From Paenibacillus brevis (GTDB taxonomy: Bacteria; Bacillota; Bacilli; Paenibacillales; Paenibacillaceae), in the NCBI RefSeq assembly GCF_018919145.1, contig NZ_JAHLQJ010000001.1, positions 434,001 to 498,000 of the forward strand: a stretch of 64,000 bases of DNA. The letters run 5' to 3'. The translations under genes were made by a program, and so were the position numbers. Every line of letters starts with the position of its first letter. Position 1 is the stretch's first letter. The notes under the pieces are model-generated. The model worked only from the letters and a program-made list of their open reading frames with translations, was not told where the DNA came from and searched no databases. Shown piece after piece: positions 21,328-30,938 of this stretch.

Positions 21328-21374
21328 TTATTTAACCTGATATAAGTTGAACTAAGGAGTTACGCGTACAATGA

Positions 21375-22520
21375 CTAATTCGACTTATATAACTCCGGGA
21401 ACGGGAAATAAAATTCCGGGAACCCGAAGGCATAAGGCAGGTAGTCATAGAGCTGGAAGAAGATGACCACTCCGTTATTTTTCATATAGTAATCCGGGTT
21501 GCTGCCGATCGTCTTGAAGCCGCCAAAGTAGCCCTCAGTCTGCTTCAACTGCTTCGCAATCGATGGGTCGACGATTTTCCGGAAATCAGGATTCTTCCGC
21601 AGCACCTCATCCAGCGTCAGCAGCTTGCCGTCACTCAGGCGGAAGGTCAAGCCTTCCCGCACGCTGATCCCGTGCGCCCCTCCCGTATAAGCATAGGTCT
21701 GCTCCAGAATACTCAGCAATCCTCCCCGGTTAAAGGTCACCGTATAGTTCCCCAGATACTCGTAAGGGCTGCCGTTCGGGGACGGCTGATTCTCCTTGGT
21801 TTCCTTAAGCGCCCGCTCTACAAATGACTTAGCTCGTTCCTGCAGCAGCGCATTGATCGAAGCCTCAGCCGTCTTATTGCGCAAACCGCTGATTTGAGGA
21901 TACTCTACCTTGATCGAGGCTTCCGGAATGACCCTTTCCAACCGCTGGGTAGTGATCTTGACATCGTTCAGCTTATGCGGAACCAGGTTCAGCGCAGCTT
22001 TGGCTTGATTCCAATTCGAAGTTACCCCCAGGTGGTCGACTACCACATTCACCGATACGTATGGCTTGCCGTCGATCACCTTCCATTCATAAGGCAGAAG
22101 CTGTTTGCTGCCGTTCACCACCGCCTCGGCACCATTCTCTCCCGGTTTAAGCTCCACCACTACATAGCGGCGGGTCAACGTGTACACACCCGTGGCCGGA
22201 TCATGCTTCACGGGAATTTTCAGACTCTTCTGAATAAATTCCAATGGAACCAGTACATCCTCTTCTCCCTGCCGGCCTTGCCAGCGTACAGCCTTATCCT
22301 TGACGGTTAGCTTGACGGCTTGCCCCGGATTGAGCTTGGGGGTCTGCTCCGTCTGGGCCGGGGCCTGGGTCAGCATAACCGTATTCGATTCATATCCCGC
22401 AAGCTCTGATCCTGTCGCAGCCGCAGTCTGAAGGTTATCCGCAGCTGCCGCGAATGCGCCTGTATTCAGCACGCTCGCCGCCAGCAACAGCGCACCTGTG
22501 AAGACTATCCATTTCTTCAT
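21375..22520 (-). CDS. Secreted protein with copper-amine-oxidase-like stalk and DUF4163/DUF3298 domains
   Basis: A 381-residue exported protein with a signal peptide (MKKWIVFTGALLLAAS). Two copper-amine-oxidase N-terminal-like segments (about 60-165, each with a VPLEFIQKSL or VSVNVVVDHLG pattern) follow. A C-terminal DUF4163/DUF3298 module contains YTGGAHG and the final YAFGFPEFYFPFPEL. DUF3298 occurs in the RsiV anti-sigma factor and in many Paenibacillus secreted proteins of unknown role; no membrane anchor or sigma gene is seen here. The ATG at 22520 follows GAGGTGATC; a GTG four codons earlier overlaps that site. The function is not known. Confidence 0.85.
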   Translation of the reverse strand: MKKWIVFTGALLLAASVLNTGAFAAAADNLQTAAATGSELAGYESNTVMLTQAPAQTEQTPKLNPGQAVKLTVKDKAVRWQGRQGEEDVLVPLEFIQKSLKIPVKHDPATGVYTLTRRYVVVELKPGENGAEAVVNGSKQLLPYEWKVIDGKPYVSVNVVVDHLGVTSNWNQAKAALNLVPHKLNDVKITTQRLERVIPEASIKVEYPQISGLRNKTAEASINALLQERAKSFVERALKETKENQPSPNGSPYEYLGNYTVTFNRGGLLSILEQTYAYTGGAHGISVREGLTFRLSDGKLLTLDEVLRKNPDFRKIVDPSIAKQLKQTEGYFGGFKTIGSNPDYYMKNNGVVIFFQLYDYLPYAFGFPEFYFPFPELYKSN

Positions 22521-22591
22521 GATCCTGATCACCTCTTCTTGGAGTTACCCCAATTATTTCCCCGAGAGGAACAAATCATGCTCATGATCTG

Positions 22592-22638
22592 GAAAAATAA
22601 AAAGGGATATGCCTCTCCCAAGCAGGGAGGTGCATATC
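22592..22638 (-). terminator. Terminator of the pot operon
   Basis: On the minus strand GATATGC-A-CCTCCC pairs with GGGAGAGGCATATC, followed by CCTTTTTATTTTT, about 30 bases after the potD stop. Confidence 0.9.
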
Positions 22639-22667
22639 ACCTTATGAAACGTATAACACGGAGGGGT

Positions 22668-23714
22668 TTACCGTCCGCTCTTCAACTCCGTCCAGAACCG
22701 GTCGTAAAGCTGCAGCTTGTCCCCAACATCGCCAAGCCATTCCGTGCGGGACAATTCATCCTCCGACAGATTGATCATCTTGTCATTGTTGTATTCCTCA
22801 CTATGGAACTCATGTGCCTTGGTGTTCGGGTCACTGTAACCGATCGATTCATAGTTCTTGGCGCTGTTCTCGGGATCCAGCATGAAATTAATGAACTTCT
22901 CAGCCAGCTCCTGATTTTTAGCACCCTTCGGAATCGCATAGTTATCAGACCAGATCGTTCCGCCTTCCTTAGGTACAACGAATGCAACATCCGGGTTGTC
23001 CTTCGCAATATAAGAAGCGTCGCCGGACCAAACCGTCCCGATCCAGCCTTCTTCCTGAATCATCTTTTGCTTGATGTTGTCTGTATCGAATGCCAGCACA
23101 CTCGGAAGCAGGGCCTTCAGATCGTCAACCGCTGAAGTAATCTCGGATTCATCTGTAGAACTGTTGGAGTTTCCTGCCTTTTTGAGCGCCATTCCGATCA
23201 CTTCCCGGTTGTCGTCCAGCAGCAATACTTTACCTTCATATTCCGGATTCCAGAGGTCTTCCCAGCTGTCGATCTCAGCCTTCACATACTTGGTGTTGTA
23301 GGCAATTCCCGTCACACCGGAAGTATAGACGATGGAATACTGGTTCCCCGGATCATAAGAAGGATCCTTATACGAATCAGATACATATTCAAAATTCGGA
23401 ATGTTGTCTTTGTTGAGCGGTGCCAGCAAGTCCTGCTTGATCATCGTTGCCACCATATAATCTGAAGGTTGAATCAGGTCATAGCCGCTGCCGCCGGCTT
23501 TAATCTTCGCCAGCAGGTCCTCGTTGTTCGCAAATACATCATAGTTGATTCTTACGTCGAATTCCTGTTCAAATGCCGCCAGCACATCAGCGTCAAAATT
23601 GTCCGCCCAGCTGTAAATATTCAGTGTTTCCTTTGAAGAACCGCCGCAGCCCGACAATACGGACAGCGCCAGTCCGGCAGCCAGCACAATGCCGGCCCAT
23701 TTCATTTTTTTCAA
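22668..23714 (-). CDS. potD: Spermidine/putrescine ABC transporter substrate-binding lipoprotein
   Basis: A 348-residue polyamine-binding protein. The lipobox LSVLSGCGG anchors it to the membrane. The mature part starts with TLNIYSWADNFDADVLAAFE, a hallmark of PotD/PotF proteins, and contains GYDLIQPSDYMV and GTVWSGDASYIAKDNPDVAFV in the ligand cleft. It is the last gene of potABCD. The start has GGAGATCC upstream. Polyamine specificity (spermidine or putrescine) cannot be told from sequence alone. Confidence 0.95.
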   Translation of the reverse strand: MKKMKWAGIVLAAGLALSVLSGCGGSSKETLNIYSWADNFDADVLAAFEQEFDVRINYDVFANNEDLLAKIKAGGSGYDLIQPSDYMVATMIKQDLLAPLNKDNIPNFEYVSDSYKDPSYDPGNQYSIVYTSGVTGIAYNTKYVKAEIDSWEDLWNPEYEGKVLLLDDNREVIGMALKKAGNSNSSTDESEITSAVDDLKALLPSVLAFDTDNIKQKMIQEEGWIGTVWSGDASYIAKDNPDVAFVVPKEGGTIWSDNYAIPKGAKNQELAEKFINFMLDPENSAKNYESIGYSDPNTKAHEFHSEEYNNDKMINLSEDELSRTEWLGDVGDKLQLYDRFWTELKSGR

Positions 23715-23761
23715 TTTAGGATCTCCTCTCTTTCCGCAAAATCATTTAAGTTAGCGTGCCC

Positions 23762-24574
23762 CTAGAACGGAAGCACCGATTGTTTTTTCTGGCCTTTGCC
23801 TCTATTTAACACAAATTGAGCCAAGAAAATCAAGGTAACACTCACGAGAATCAATAGGGTACACAAGGCGTTAATTTCCGGGGAAATACCCCGTTTGACT
23901 TGTCCGTAAATGTAAATCGGCAGTGTCGTGGAGCTCGGTCCGCTGACAAAGAAGCTGACCATGAAATCATCCAGGGACATGGTGAAAGCGATCAAAGCCC
24001 CGGAAATGATCCCTGGCGTAATCTGCGGCAGCGTCACATGCCGGAAGGTTTGCCAAGCGTTCGCCCCCAGATCCTGCGCTGCTTCCTCTAACTGCCCGCC
24101 CATACCCGCAAGGCGCGTCGAGACAATCACATAGACATACGAGATACAGAATGTAATATGCGCGATAATGATCGTCAGCTTCCCAAGCGGAATATGGAAC
24201 TGCGTGAACAGCACCAACAGGGACAAGCCCATAATGATATCCGGAATAATAATCGGCAAATACAGCAGTCCGCCCATACCGGCCTTGGTCTTGCGTCCTA
24301 CACTACGGATAGACAATGCAGCCAGCGTTCCCAATAAGGTCGATACTACCGTAGCAGCTATCGCTACCGTTAAAGTATTGCCCAGTGCCTCCATCACCCG
24401 CCGGTTGTTGAACAGGGAAACGTACCAATCCAGCGTAAATCCGCTCCAATCGGCAGCCAGACGCGAGCTGTTGAAGGAATAGGCAATGATAAAGCCGATC
24501 GGCACATAGATGAAGATCATCACCAGCAGGGAGTGAATTCCCAGCAGCGGATGGTTTTTTCGCTTCGTATGCAT
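23762..24574 (-). CDS. potC: Spermidine/putrescine ABC transporter permease PotC
   Basis: A 270-residue inner membrane permease with six membrane segments. It has the EAA motif EEAAQDLGANAWQTFRHVTL and the C-terminal DDFMVSFFVSGP segment seen in PotC and PotI proteins. Its start overlaps the last base of potB, indicating translational coupling. It works with PotB as the membrane channel powered by PotA. Confidence 0.95.
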   Translation of the reverse strand: MHTKRKNHPLLGIHSLLVMIFIYVPIGFIIAYSFNSSRLAADWSGFTLDWYVSLFNNRRVMEALGNTLTVAIAATVVSTLLGTLAALSIRSVGRKTKAGMGGLLYLPIIIPDIIMGLSLLVLFTQFHIPLGKLTIIIAHITFCISYVYVIVSTRLAGMGGQLEEAAQDLGANAWQTFRHVTLPQITPGIISGALIAFTMSLDDFMVSFFVSGPSSTTLPIYIYGQVKRGISPEINALCTLLILVSVTLIFLAQFVLNRGKGQKKQSVLPF

Positions 24575-25428
24575 CAGCGTCCCTCCTTTGCAGCGAGATG
24601 CTTGGATGTCATTGCCCTGTTGAACAGGGCAATCAGCACCAGCGAAGTAATCACAAAGATGACGGAGAGCGCCGCACCGAACGGCCAGTTGCGTGCACCT
24701 AAGAACTGGCTCTGAATGATGTTACTGATCATCGCCGACTTGGCTCCGCCAAGAATATCGGTGACCACGAACATGCCGCTGGTCGACACATAGACAAGCA
24801 CGGAGCCTGTCATGATGCCCGATTTGGTCTGCGGCAAGGTGATATGCCAGAACGATTTCCATCTGGTCGCACCTAGGTCATCTGCCGCCTCCAGCAGCCG
24901 CTTATCCATTTGCTCTAGCGCTACGTAGATCGGGAGCACCATAAATGGAATGAAGGTATACACCATGCCCAGCAATACGGCTCCCTTGGTATATAGCAGC
25001 TGCAGAGGCTCATGGATCCACCCGAATTGAATCAACAGATTGTTCACCACGCCCTGCGTCCGCAAGAGCAGCACCCAGGCATAGGTCCGGATCAGAAAAT
25101 TGATCCAGAACGGAATCGTGATTAACGCAAGCCCCCATGTCTGCATACGCGGCCCGGCATTGGCAATGTAATAGGCCAGCGGGTAGCTGAACAGCAAACA
25201 CAGAACCGTCGTTACCACAGATAATACGATGGTATCCCAGTAAATACCCAGGTACAGCGAATCAAAAAAGGTCGCATAGCTGCTGGCCTGGAATGTAAAT
25301 ACGACATTACCCATTTCATCGCGGCCCATAAAGGAGATCACGACAACAATCAGCATCGGAACAACGAGAAACAAGCTCAGCCAGAACAGGACCGGCAGCA
25401 GCCCCAGGCTAGATCTCCACCGTCTCAT
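24574..25428 (-). CDS. potB: Spermidine/putrescine ABC transporter permease PotB
   Basis: A 284-residue permease with six membrane segments. The EAA loop LEAADDLGATRWKSFWHITL and the IPFWINFLIRTYAWVLLL segment are typical of PotB/PotH. It overlaps potA by four bases and potC by one, so the three are translated as a unit. Confidence 0.95.
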   Translation of the reverse strand: MRRWRSSLGLLPVLFWLSLFLVVPMLIVVVISFMGRDEMGNVVFTFQASSYATFFDSLYLGIYWDTIVLSVVTTVLCLLFSYPLAYYIANAGPRMQTWGLALITIPFWINFLIRTYAWVLLLRTQGVVNNLLIQFGWIHEPLQLLYTKGAVLLGMVYTFIPFMVLPIYVALEQMDKRLLEAADDLGATRWKSFWHITLPQTKSGIMTGSVLVYVSTSGMFVVTDILGGAKSAMISNIIQSQFLGARNWPFGAALSVIFVITSLVLIALFNRAMTSKHLAAKEGR

Positions 25429-26393
25429 GGTCCGATTACCACCTCATTCTCGGTCTTCCAATTCACGCCTACCTTCTCACCGATCGTCCATGGGCGCTCA
25501 TCCGAGATATCCAGGACAACGGATACGGTCATCGGCTCATCTTCCAATTGTACGACCAGTTTATGAATGCTGCCCAGATAGAGCACATCCATCACTTCAC
25601 CGACGCGCTTGCAGCCCTCCGGGTTCCGCTCGACCGATAGCTTCTCGGGACGCACGGCAAACAGCCGCCCATCCAGCGAGAAAATGTTATTCTCTCCCAC
25701 AAATGTAGCGGAAAAAAGGGTTTTTGGCGTGGCATAAATCTCGCGCGGCGTGCCGATTTGCTCGACTTTTCCACTATTCATAATGACAATCCGGTCGGAT
25801 AGCATCATCGCTTCCTCTTGATCGTGGGTCACATAGACGAACGTGATCCCGAGACTCCGTTGCAGATGCTTGAGCTCGGATTGCAGGTTTTTGCGAAGCT
25901 GCAGATCAAGCGCACCAAGAGGCTCGTCCAAGAGCAGCACCTTCGGCTTGTTGGCAATGGCGCGGGCAATGGCAACCCGCTGCTGCTGTCCGCCGGATAG
26001 CTGGTGCGGATAACGCTTCACCAGTGCGGTAAGCTGGGTCATAGTCACGGCTTCATCAATACGCTTACGCTGCTCCTTGGGGGGCAGCTTCTTCATCTTC
26101 AGGCCAAATGCAATATTATCTTCAACAGTCATATGGGGAAACAAGGCATAGTGCTGAAATACCAGGTTCAAGTCCCGGCGATTGGGCGGCAGGCTTGTCA
26201 GATCGGTACCATCCAGCAGAATCTGTCCGCTGGTCGGCTGCTCGAATCCGGCAATCATGCGCAAAATCGTCGTCTTGCCGCAGCCGCTCGGGCCCAGCAA
26301 GGTTAGGAATTCCCCTTCCTTAATGGTGAGCGAAAGCGGATGCACAACGACTTGTCCCGCAAATTGCTTTTCAACGCCGGACAATTCAATCAT
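25425..26393 (-). CDS. potA: Spermidine/putrescine ABC transporter ATP-binding protein
   Basis: A 322-residue ABC ATPase with Walker [15 protein letters not shown]-loop [13 protein letters not shown], signature [14 protein letters not shown], Walker [13 protein letters not shown] and the switch histidine in [13 protein letters not shown] shortened TOBE-like regulatory domain follows from about residue 240. It is the first gene of the operon. The leader upstream contains a promoter followed by an intrinsic terminator, which suggests attenuation. The ribosome site GGAG lies about 11 bases before the ATG. Confidence 0.95.
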   Translation of the reverse strand: MIELSGVEKQFAGQVVVHPLSLTIKEGEFLTLLGPSGCGKTTILRMIAGFEQPTSGQILLDGTDLTSLPPNRRDLNLVFQHYALFPHMTVEDNIAFGLKMKKLPPKEQRKRIDEAVTMTQLTALVKRYPHQLSGGQQQRVAIARAIANKPKVLLLDEPLGALDLQLRKNLQSELKHLQRSLGITFVYVTHDQEEAMMLSDRIVIMNSGKVEQIGTPREIYATPKTLFSATFVGENNIFSLDGRLFAVRPEKLSVERNPEGCKRVGEVMDVLYLGSIHKLVVQLEDEPMTVSVVLDISDERPWTIGEKVGVNWKTENEVVIGP

Positions 26394-26428
26394 CGTAGCA
26401 TCAACTCCTTCTATAGGGTGTCTTTAAG

Positions 26429-26458
26429 AAAAAAAAGCCATATCCATTGGTATGGCTT
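26429..26458 (-). terminator. Leader terminator (putative attenuator) of potABCD
   Basis: On the minus strand AAGCCATA, an eight-base loop, TATGGCTT, then eight T. It lies between a good promoter (26492-26520) and the potA start, so it falls inside the mRNA leader rather than at a gene end. Confidence 0.75.
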
Positions 26459-26491
26459 TTCAGGTCGATCGATTCATTTTTTTGCATATTC

Positions 26492-26520
26492 ACTATACCT
26501 TGTTTTGGCGGAGGATACAA
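26492..26520 (-). promoter_or_regulatory. Sigma-A promoter of potABCD
   Basis: TTGTAT (26515-26520), 17 bases, TATAGT (26492-26497) on the minus strand. The mRNA start is predicted near 26486, giving a leader of about 93 bases. Confidence 0.75.
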
Positions 26521-26578
26521 TACCCTTTCATTGAATCCTGTTCTGGCCGCCTTTATAGGAAGAAACCTCCACACAACA

Positions 26579-26620
26579 ACACCCGGAAACAGCGAATCCA
26601 ATCTCGCCGTTCCCGGGTGT
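26579..26620 (-). terminator. Hairpin after the SIMPL gene
   Basis: On the minus strand ACACCCGGGAA and TTCCGGGTGT pair across a 20-base loop. The following TGTTGTTGTG is only partly T-rich, so termination is probable but not certain. Confidence 0.45.
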
Positions 26621-26638
26621 GTCTAAAACATCACGCTG

Positions 26639-27400
26639 TTATTTCAGTTCATAAGTAACACTGACGGTCGCCTTCAACGTCACTTCACCGGCTTCAAGCG
26701 AGGTAGAGCCAGCGGTATCGGCAGCAGCTTTGCTCATCAGCATTTCATTTTGCATATATACCGGAGTCTCTCCCCCGCCGGACAAGGTTACATTAACAAC
26801 TACGCCCAGCGAGCGGCCTGCCGACTTGGCAATGGCAGAAGCCTTGAGCTTGGCGTTGCTCATAGCCTTGTCAATCACTTGCTCCTGATACTGATCGGTG
26901 TTCTCTGTGCTGAAGCGCACATCCGAAATCCGGTTTGCTCCGGCTTCCGAAACAGCATCCAGCAGTTGTCCAACCTTGGTCAGATCGCGGTAAGTGACGT
27001 TCAATGAATGATAAGCGGTATAACCCTTCACTTGCTGGCCTTCCTTTTCAGAATAGGCGTAGTTCGGCTGTACATAGAATTGTCCGGTTTGAAGATCCTT
27101 GGTATCTACCTTCCAGGTATCCTTCAACACGCTTTGGATTTTCGCCATTTTGGCGCTGTTGGTACTTTGTGCTTCCTTCGCAGTAGCGGCTTCCGTCTCG
27201 ACGCCAATCGTCAGAGTGACGATATCCGGCTTGACGGACAGCTCTCCTGATCCCGTAACATTCACGACATTGCGCAGCACATCACTCTCTGCAGCCTTGG
27301 CCGGCTGTGCCGGACCCGCTGTATTGGTCAGAAAAGCCGCTCCAGTCAACAATGTACCAGCGATTGCAAATGCACTAACAGACTTGACCCATTTATTCAT
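26639..27400 (-). CDS. Secreted SIMPL-domain (DUF541) protein
   Basis: A 253-residue exported protein with a signal peptide (MNKWVKSVSAFAIAGTLLTG) and a SIMPL domain from about residue 45, with the conserved VTGSGELSVKPDIVTLTIGV start and GYTAYHSLNVTYRDL. The family (YggE, BP26) is linked to oxidative stress and membrane proteins, but its biochemical role is unsettled. The ATG at 27400 follows GGAGG; an ATG five codons earlier has no ribosome site. It sits between the pot operon and the crh cluster and appears to be a single unit. Confidence 0.88.
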   Translation of the reverse strand: MNKWVKSVSAFAIAGTLLTGAAFLTNTAGPAQPAKAAESDVLRNVVNVTGSGELSVKPDIVTLTIGVETEAATAKEAQSTNSAKMAKIQSVLKDTWKVDTKDLQTGQFYVQPNYAYSEKEGQQVKGYTAYHSLNVTYRDLTKVGQLLDAVSEAGANRISDVRFSTENTDQYQEQVIDKAMSNAKLKASAIAKSAGRSLGVVVNVTLSGGGETPVYMQNEMLMSKAAADTAGSTSLEAGEVTLKATVSVTYELK

Positions 27401-27482
27401 CTCAATGACCTCCATTTTGTTTCATAATATTGGTGATTTTATCTTCTAAACGCAGAAAAGAGATTGATAGTTGCAGATAAAC

Positions 27483-27527
27483 AAAAAAAATGAGAATGAA
27501 TCGCAAATTCGATCCATTCCCATTCTC
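27483..27527 (-). terminator. Terminator of the rapZ-yvcK-whiA-crh unit
   Basis: On the minus strand GAGAATG and CATTCTC form the outer stem, followed by ATTTTTTTTG, some 35 bases after the crh stop codon. Confidence 0.85.
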
Positions 27528-27562
27528 GTCCCTTTGCCCGGATCATAACCGTCTAAAGGATA

Positions 27563-27832
27563 TTATTGATTCTCAAGCTCTTCCTTGCTGACAAGATTGA
27601 TTAAAGCGCTTGCGGCCTGCTCGGCATCCGCACCCTCTGCGCTTATGTAAATCTCGGTGCCCGTGCTGATCGCAAGGCTCATAATTCCCATGATACTTTT
27701 GGCATTTACTTTTTTATCATCCTTCTCAACAAAAATCTCAGAAGAATATTTGTTGGCTTCCTGAACAAAAAGCGCTGCCGGCCGGGCATGAAGCCCCGTC
27801 TTAAGACGAACGGTTACCGGGTTTCTTACCAT
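27563..27832 (-). CDS. crh: HPr-family phosphocarrier at the crh locus
   Basis: An 89-residue HPr fold protein. Ser46 in NAKSIMGIMSLA is the HPr-kinase target used for CcpA-dependent catabolite repression. The position behind whiA is that of crh in Bacillus subtilis. Bacillus Crh, however, has glutamine at residue 15 and cannot take part in sugar phosphorylation, whereas this protein has His15 in TGLHARPA, the phosphorylated residue of true HPr. It may therefore combine PTS transfer and regulation, or be an HPr paralogue. The symbol is assigned by location, not by activity. Confidence 0.8.
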   Translation of the reverse strand: MVRNPVTVRLKTGLHARPAALFVQEANKYSSEIFVEKDDKKVNAKSIMGIMSLAISTGTEIYISAEGADAEQAASALINLVSKEELENQ

Positions 27833-27947
27833 CTATCCTTACCCCCTAATACTTGATCCACCACGTGTCCACCATTTGTGAACATTTATAATTAAATCCA
27901 TTATATCATACACCGACATTGACACACTAGCAAAACCGAAAACAACT

Positions 27948-28877
27948 TTAACTGCCCCGGATTTTTTCTGCCAGCTCGTCGATTTTTCGCAGTCGATGAT
28001 TGACACCGGACTTGCTTACCGGGTTTTTTAACATCTCTCCGACTTCCTTCAGGTTCATATCCGGATGTGCCAGACGAATCTCAGCTACCTCACGCAGCTT
28101 GTCGGGCAGATTTTCCAGACCCATTTCCTTCTGCAGCAGCTTGATATTATCGATCTGCCGGACGGCTGCTCCAATCGTCTTGTTCAGGTTGGCGGTCTCG
28201 CAGTTGACGATGCGGTTGACCGAATTGCGCATATCCCGCATAATTCGTACATCCTCAAACTTGAACAGGGCTTGGTGCGCTCCGATGATGTTCAGCAGCT
28301 CGATAATCTTTTCGCCTTCCTTAATGTAAAAAATAAAGCCCTTCTTCCGCTCGATGCAACGCGCATTCAGATGAAATTCATTGGCCAGGGTCACCAGGGC
28401 TTGGCAATGCTCTTCGTACATCGACGAAATTTCCAGATGGTATGAGGAACCCTCCGGGTTGTTGACTGAGCCGCCGGCAAGGAAGGCTCCCCGCAGATAA
28501 GCGCGCTTGCAGCAATTTTTCCGGGTAAGCTCTTCATGAATCCCCGGCGTAAAGACAAAGCCTTCGGAGACAATGTGCAGCTCTTTTAGGATTTCCTGAA
28601 CACGGGCAGGTATTCTCACGATGTAGACATTATTTTTCTTGAGCCTCATTTTCTTACGCACCAAGAGCTCGGTATGCACCTGAAAATGCTTCTTCAGAAG
28701 AGAATAGATCCGCCTTGCTATCGCAGCGTTCTCCGTAGAGATATCGAGCACGACCTTCTTGTTGGTCAGCTGTACCGACCCGTTCATCCGGATCAGCGCG
28801 GAGAGCTCCGCTTGTTCACAGCAAGCGTCCGCTTCGATCATGGTCAGTTCTTTTTTGGTTTGCGCCGCAAACGACAA
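27948..28877 (-). CDS. whiA: DNA-binding protein WhiA
   Basis: A 309-residue protein with a LAGLIDADG-type N-terminal fold ([20 protein letters not shown]) and a C-terminal helix-turn-helix ([20 protein letters not shown]). It affects cell division and chromosome segregation in Bacillus and sporulation in Streptomyces. The start is TTG at 28877 ([11 protein letters not shown]), eight bases after AGAGG and matching the conserved N-terminus; an upstream GTG overlaps the yvcK stop codon and the ribosome site. It belongs to the rapZ-yvcK-whiA-crh cluster. Confidence 0.96.
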   Translation of the reverse strand: MSFAAQTKKELTMIEADACCEQAELSALIRMNGSVQLTNKKVVLDISTENAAIARRIYSLLKKHFQVHTELLVRKKMRLKKNNVYIVRIPARVQEILKELHIVSEGFVFTPGIHEELTRKNCCKRAYLRGAFLAGGSVNNPEGSSYHLEISSMYEEHCQALVTLANEFHLNARCIERKKGFIFYIKEGEKIIELLNIIGAHQALFKFEDVRIMRDMRNSVNRIVNCETANLNKTIGAAVRQIDNIKLLQKEMGLENLPDKLREVAEIRLAHPDMNLKEVGEMLKNPVSKSGVNHRLRKIDELAEKIRGS

Positions 28878-28882
28878 CGGAT

Positions 28883-29872
28883 TCACCTCTTTCTGCTAAT
28901 CCAGTCTTGCACCAGCTGATAAATGTGTTGACTCAGCTTGTCAGCGTCATGCCGCAGATAACGGCGGAACAGGACCAACGTATCGGCGATCATCTTGTAG
29001 CCCCGGCCGGTCACGACATCCCAATCCACCTGAACGGGCTTGGCGCCCTTCTCAGCGTAGAAATCTTGGACCTGAGCCGGAATTTCTCCGTCATTCACAA
29101 TGACATAATCAAACAAATGATGCCCTACATGCTTGTAAATAGCCTCTAAGTGATCGCTTACCGTATAATCATCGGTCTCCCCGGGCTGGGTCATAACGTT
29201 GCAGACAAATATTTTAATGGCATTTTCATTCTCCAGAACCGCTTCGGCCAGCTTGGGCACAAGCAGATTTGGAATAATGCTGGTATAAAGGCTTCCCGGA
29301 CCGATCAGTATGGCATCCGCTTCACGGATCGCCTCGACGGCTTCAGGAAGCGGCTCCACTTCTTCCGGTTCAATGAAGATCCTGCTGATCTTGCCGCCTG
29401 CTTCAGGAATCTTCGATTCCCCCGTCACGATCGAGCCATCCTCCATTTCCGCATTCAAGACCACGGCCTGACCCGCTGCCGGCAGAACCCGCCCGCGAAC
29501 AGCGAACACCCGGCTCAGTTCCCGGACCGCTGTCACGAAATCTCCGGAGATATCCGTGATCGCGGCAAGGATCAGGTTGCCAAGACTGTGGCCGGCCAAG
29601 CCGGAGCCATTCGAAAAGCGGTAGCTGAGCATATCCGATAACAGCGGTTCCACATCGGCCAATGCCGTCAATACGTTGCGGATGTCTCCCGGCGGCGGCA
29701 TTTGCAGCTCGCTGCGGAGAATACCGGAGCTCCCCCCGTCATCGGCGACGGTAACAATAGCCGTAATGTCGAGCGGCTTCTCCTTTAACCCCCGCAGCAT
29801 GACTGACAAGCCGGTTCCCCCGCCCATCACGACAATCCGCGGCACTCTCTCGTTCTTGATCCGATGGATCAC
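28883..29872 (-). CDS. yvcK: YvcK/MgfK family protein (gluconeogenesis factor)
   Basis: A 329-residue CofD-like Rossmann protein with [17 protein letters not shown] at the N-terminus, [23 protein letters not shown] and [15 protein letters not shown]. Bacillus YvcK binds UDP-GlcNAc, localises as helical foci and is required for growth on gluconeogenic carbon sources. The start is GTG at 29872 behind AGAGGTG. It is followed within a few bases by whiA and preceded by rapZ, the usual Firmicutes order. Confidence 0.95.
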   Translation of the reverse strand: MIHRIKNERVPRIVVMGGGTGLSVMLRGLKEKPLDITAIVTVADDGGSSGILRSELQMPPPGDIRNVLTALADVEPLLSDMLSYRFSNGSGLAGHSLGNLILAAITDISGDFVTAVRELSRVFAVRGRVLPAAGQAVVLNAEMEDGSIVTGESKIPEAGGKISRIFIEPEEVEPLPEAVEAIREADAILIGPGSLYTSIIPNLLVPKLAEAVLENENAIKIFVCNVMTQPGETDDYTVSDHLEAIYKHVGHHLFDYVIVNDGEIPAQVQDFYAEKGAKPVQVDWDVVTGRGYKMIADTLVLFRRYLRHDADKLSQHIYQLVQDWISRKR

Positions 29873-29903
29873 CCAAACTCACCTCTGTCTTTCTGAGCAG
29901 CAA

Positions 29904-30797
29904 CTAATTCCGGTCCCGGCCCTCATCCCGATGGCTGACGCGAACGGATTCGGTCTCGCTCGCTCCAAGCATACGGCCCAGATATTCGGCGATGGCGACG
30001 GAACGATGCTTGCCGCCGGTACAGCCGATTCCGATAATGACTTGGCTCTTGCCCTCTTTATAATACTGGGGCAGCAAGAAATGAAGCATATCTAGCAGCT
30101 TGGTCAGAAACTCCTGGGTTTCCGGCCACTTCATAACATAATCATATACATCACTGTCTTGTCCCGTGTGTGGACGAAGCTGGTCAATATAATGAGGGTT
30201 CGGAAGGAATCTGACATCGAATACCAGATCCGCATCGATCGGTATTCCGTATTTGAAGCCAAAGGAAGTAATATTCACAGACAGGTTATTGCTCTCTAAG
30301 TGGGAAAAGCGGGAAATGATCTTCTCTTTCAGCTGGGCCGGCTTCATGTTGCTCGTATCGATGACCTGACTTGCCGACATTTTTAGCTCATCCAGCATTT
30401 TACGCTCCAGCTTGATCCCGTCCAGCGGCATCCCGTCAGGAGCAAGGGGGTGGCGACGGCGGCTCTCCTTGTAACGCTGCACCAGGACAGCATCCGTCGC
30501 ATCCAGGAACAGAATATCACTCTTGATCGTGAAATGATCCTTGATATAATTCAGCGATTCCGACAGCGCAGTGAAAAACTCCCGGCCCCGCAAGTCGATG
30601 ACCAGCGCTACCTTGGCAATTCTACCCTTCGACTGTTCAATGAGCTCGGCGAATTTGGGGATCAGCACCGGCGGCAGATTATCGACGCAGAAAAAGCCGA
30701 GATCCTCCAGACTTTTTACGGCAACCGATTTGCCTGCCCCGGACATCCCCGTAATAATGATCAGATTCGCGACAGATGTTTCCTCTTTTTCAGGCAT
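29904..30797 (-). CDS. rapZ: RNase adapter / nucleotide-binding protein RapZ (YvcJ)
   Basis: A 297-residue P-loop protein with Walker [15 protein letters not shown] at about residue 14, the [10 protein letters not shown] segment, and the C-terminal domain with [18 protein letters not shown]. In Gram-negative bacteria RapZ guides RNase E to small RNAs. The Bacillus homologue YvcJ hydrolyses GTP and affects competence, so the role here is less clear. The ATG follows AAGGAGGGAGCAGA. It is the first member of the conserved rapZ-yvcK-whiA-crh set. Confidence 0.95.
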   Translation of the reverse strand: MPEKEETSVANLIIITGMSGAGKSVAVKSLEDLGFFCVDNLPPVLIPKFAELIEQSKGRIAKVALVIDLRGREFFTALSESLNYIKDHFTIKSDILFLDATDAVLVQRYKESRRRHPLAPDGMPLDGIKLERKMLDELKMSASQVIDTSNMKPAQLKEKIISRFSHLESNNLSVNITSFGFKYGIPIDADLVFDVRFLPNPHYIDQLRPHTGQDSDVYDYVMKWPETQEFLTKLLDMLHFLLPQYYKEGKSQVIIGIGCTGGKHRSVAIAEYLGRMLGASETESVRVSHRDEGRDRN

Positions 30798-30840
30798 TCT
30801 GCTCCCTCCTTAAAATAAGTCAGACATAATTGTACGTGTT

Positions 30841-30883
30841 GGGGGCAACGTATGCACTACATCAAACTTCATACTTATGCCCT
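30841..30883. repeat. Short palindrome made of the ends of the ~135-bp repeat
   Basis: GGGGGCAACGTATG, 15 bases, CATACTTATGCCC. The ends match the terminal arms of copies B and D but the core is missing, as expected of an internally deleted copy. It lies between glcK and rapZ. Confidence 0.6.
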
Positions 30884-30938
30884 GACCACGAACTTTGTTT
30901 TGCATGACTTAAGTTTATCGGTAGAATCCCGTCACAAT

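Noticed and set aside
26404-26487. 28-codon leader peptide in the pot operon leader
   Set aside because: It would have to be translated without a leader or ribosome site and runs through the terminator; kept only as a remark under the attenuator finding.
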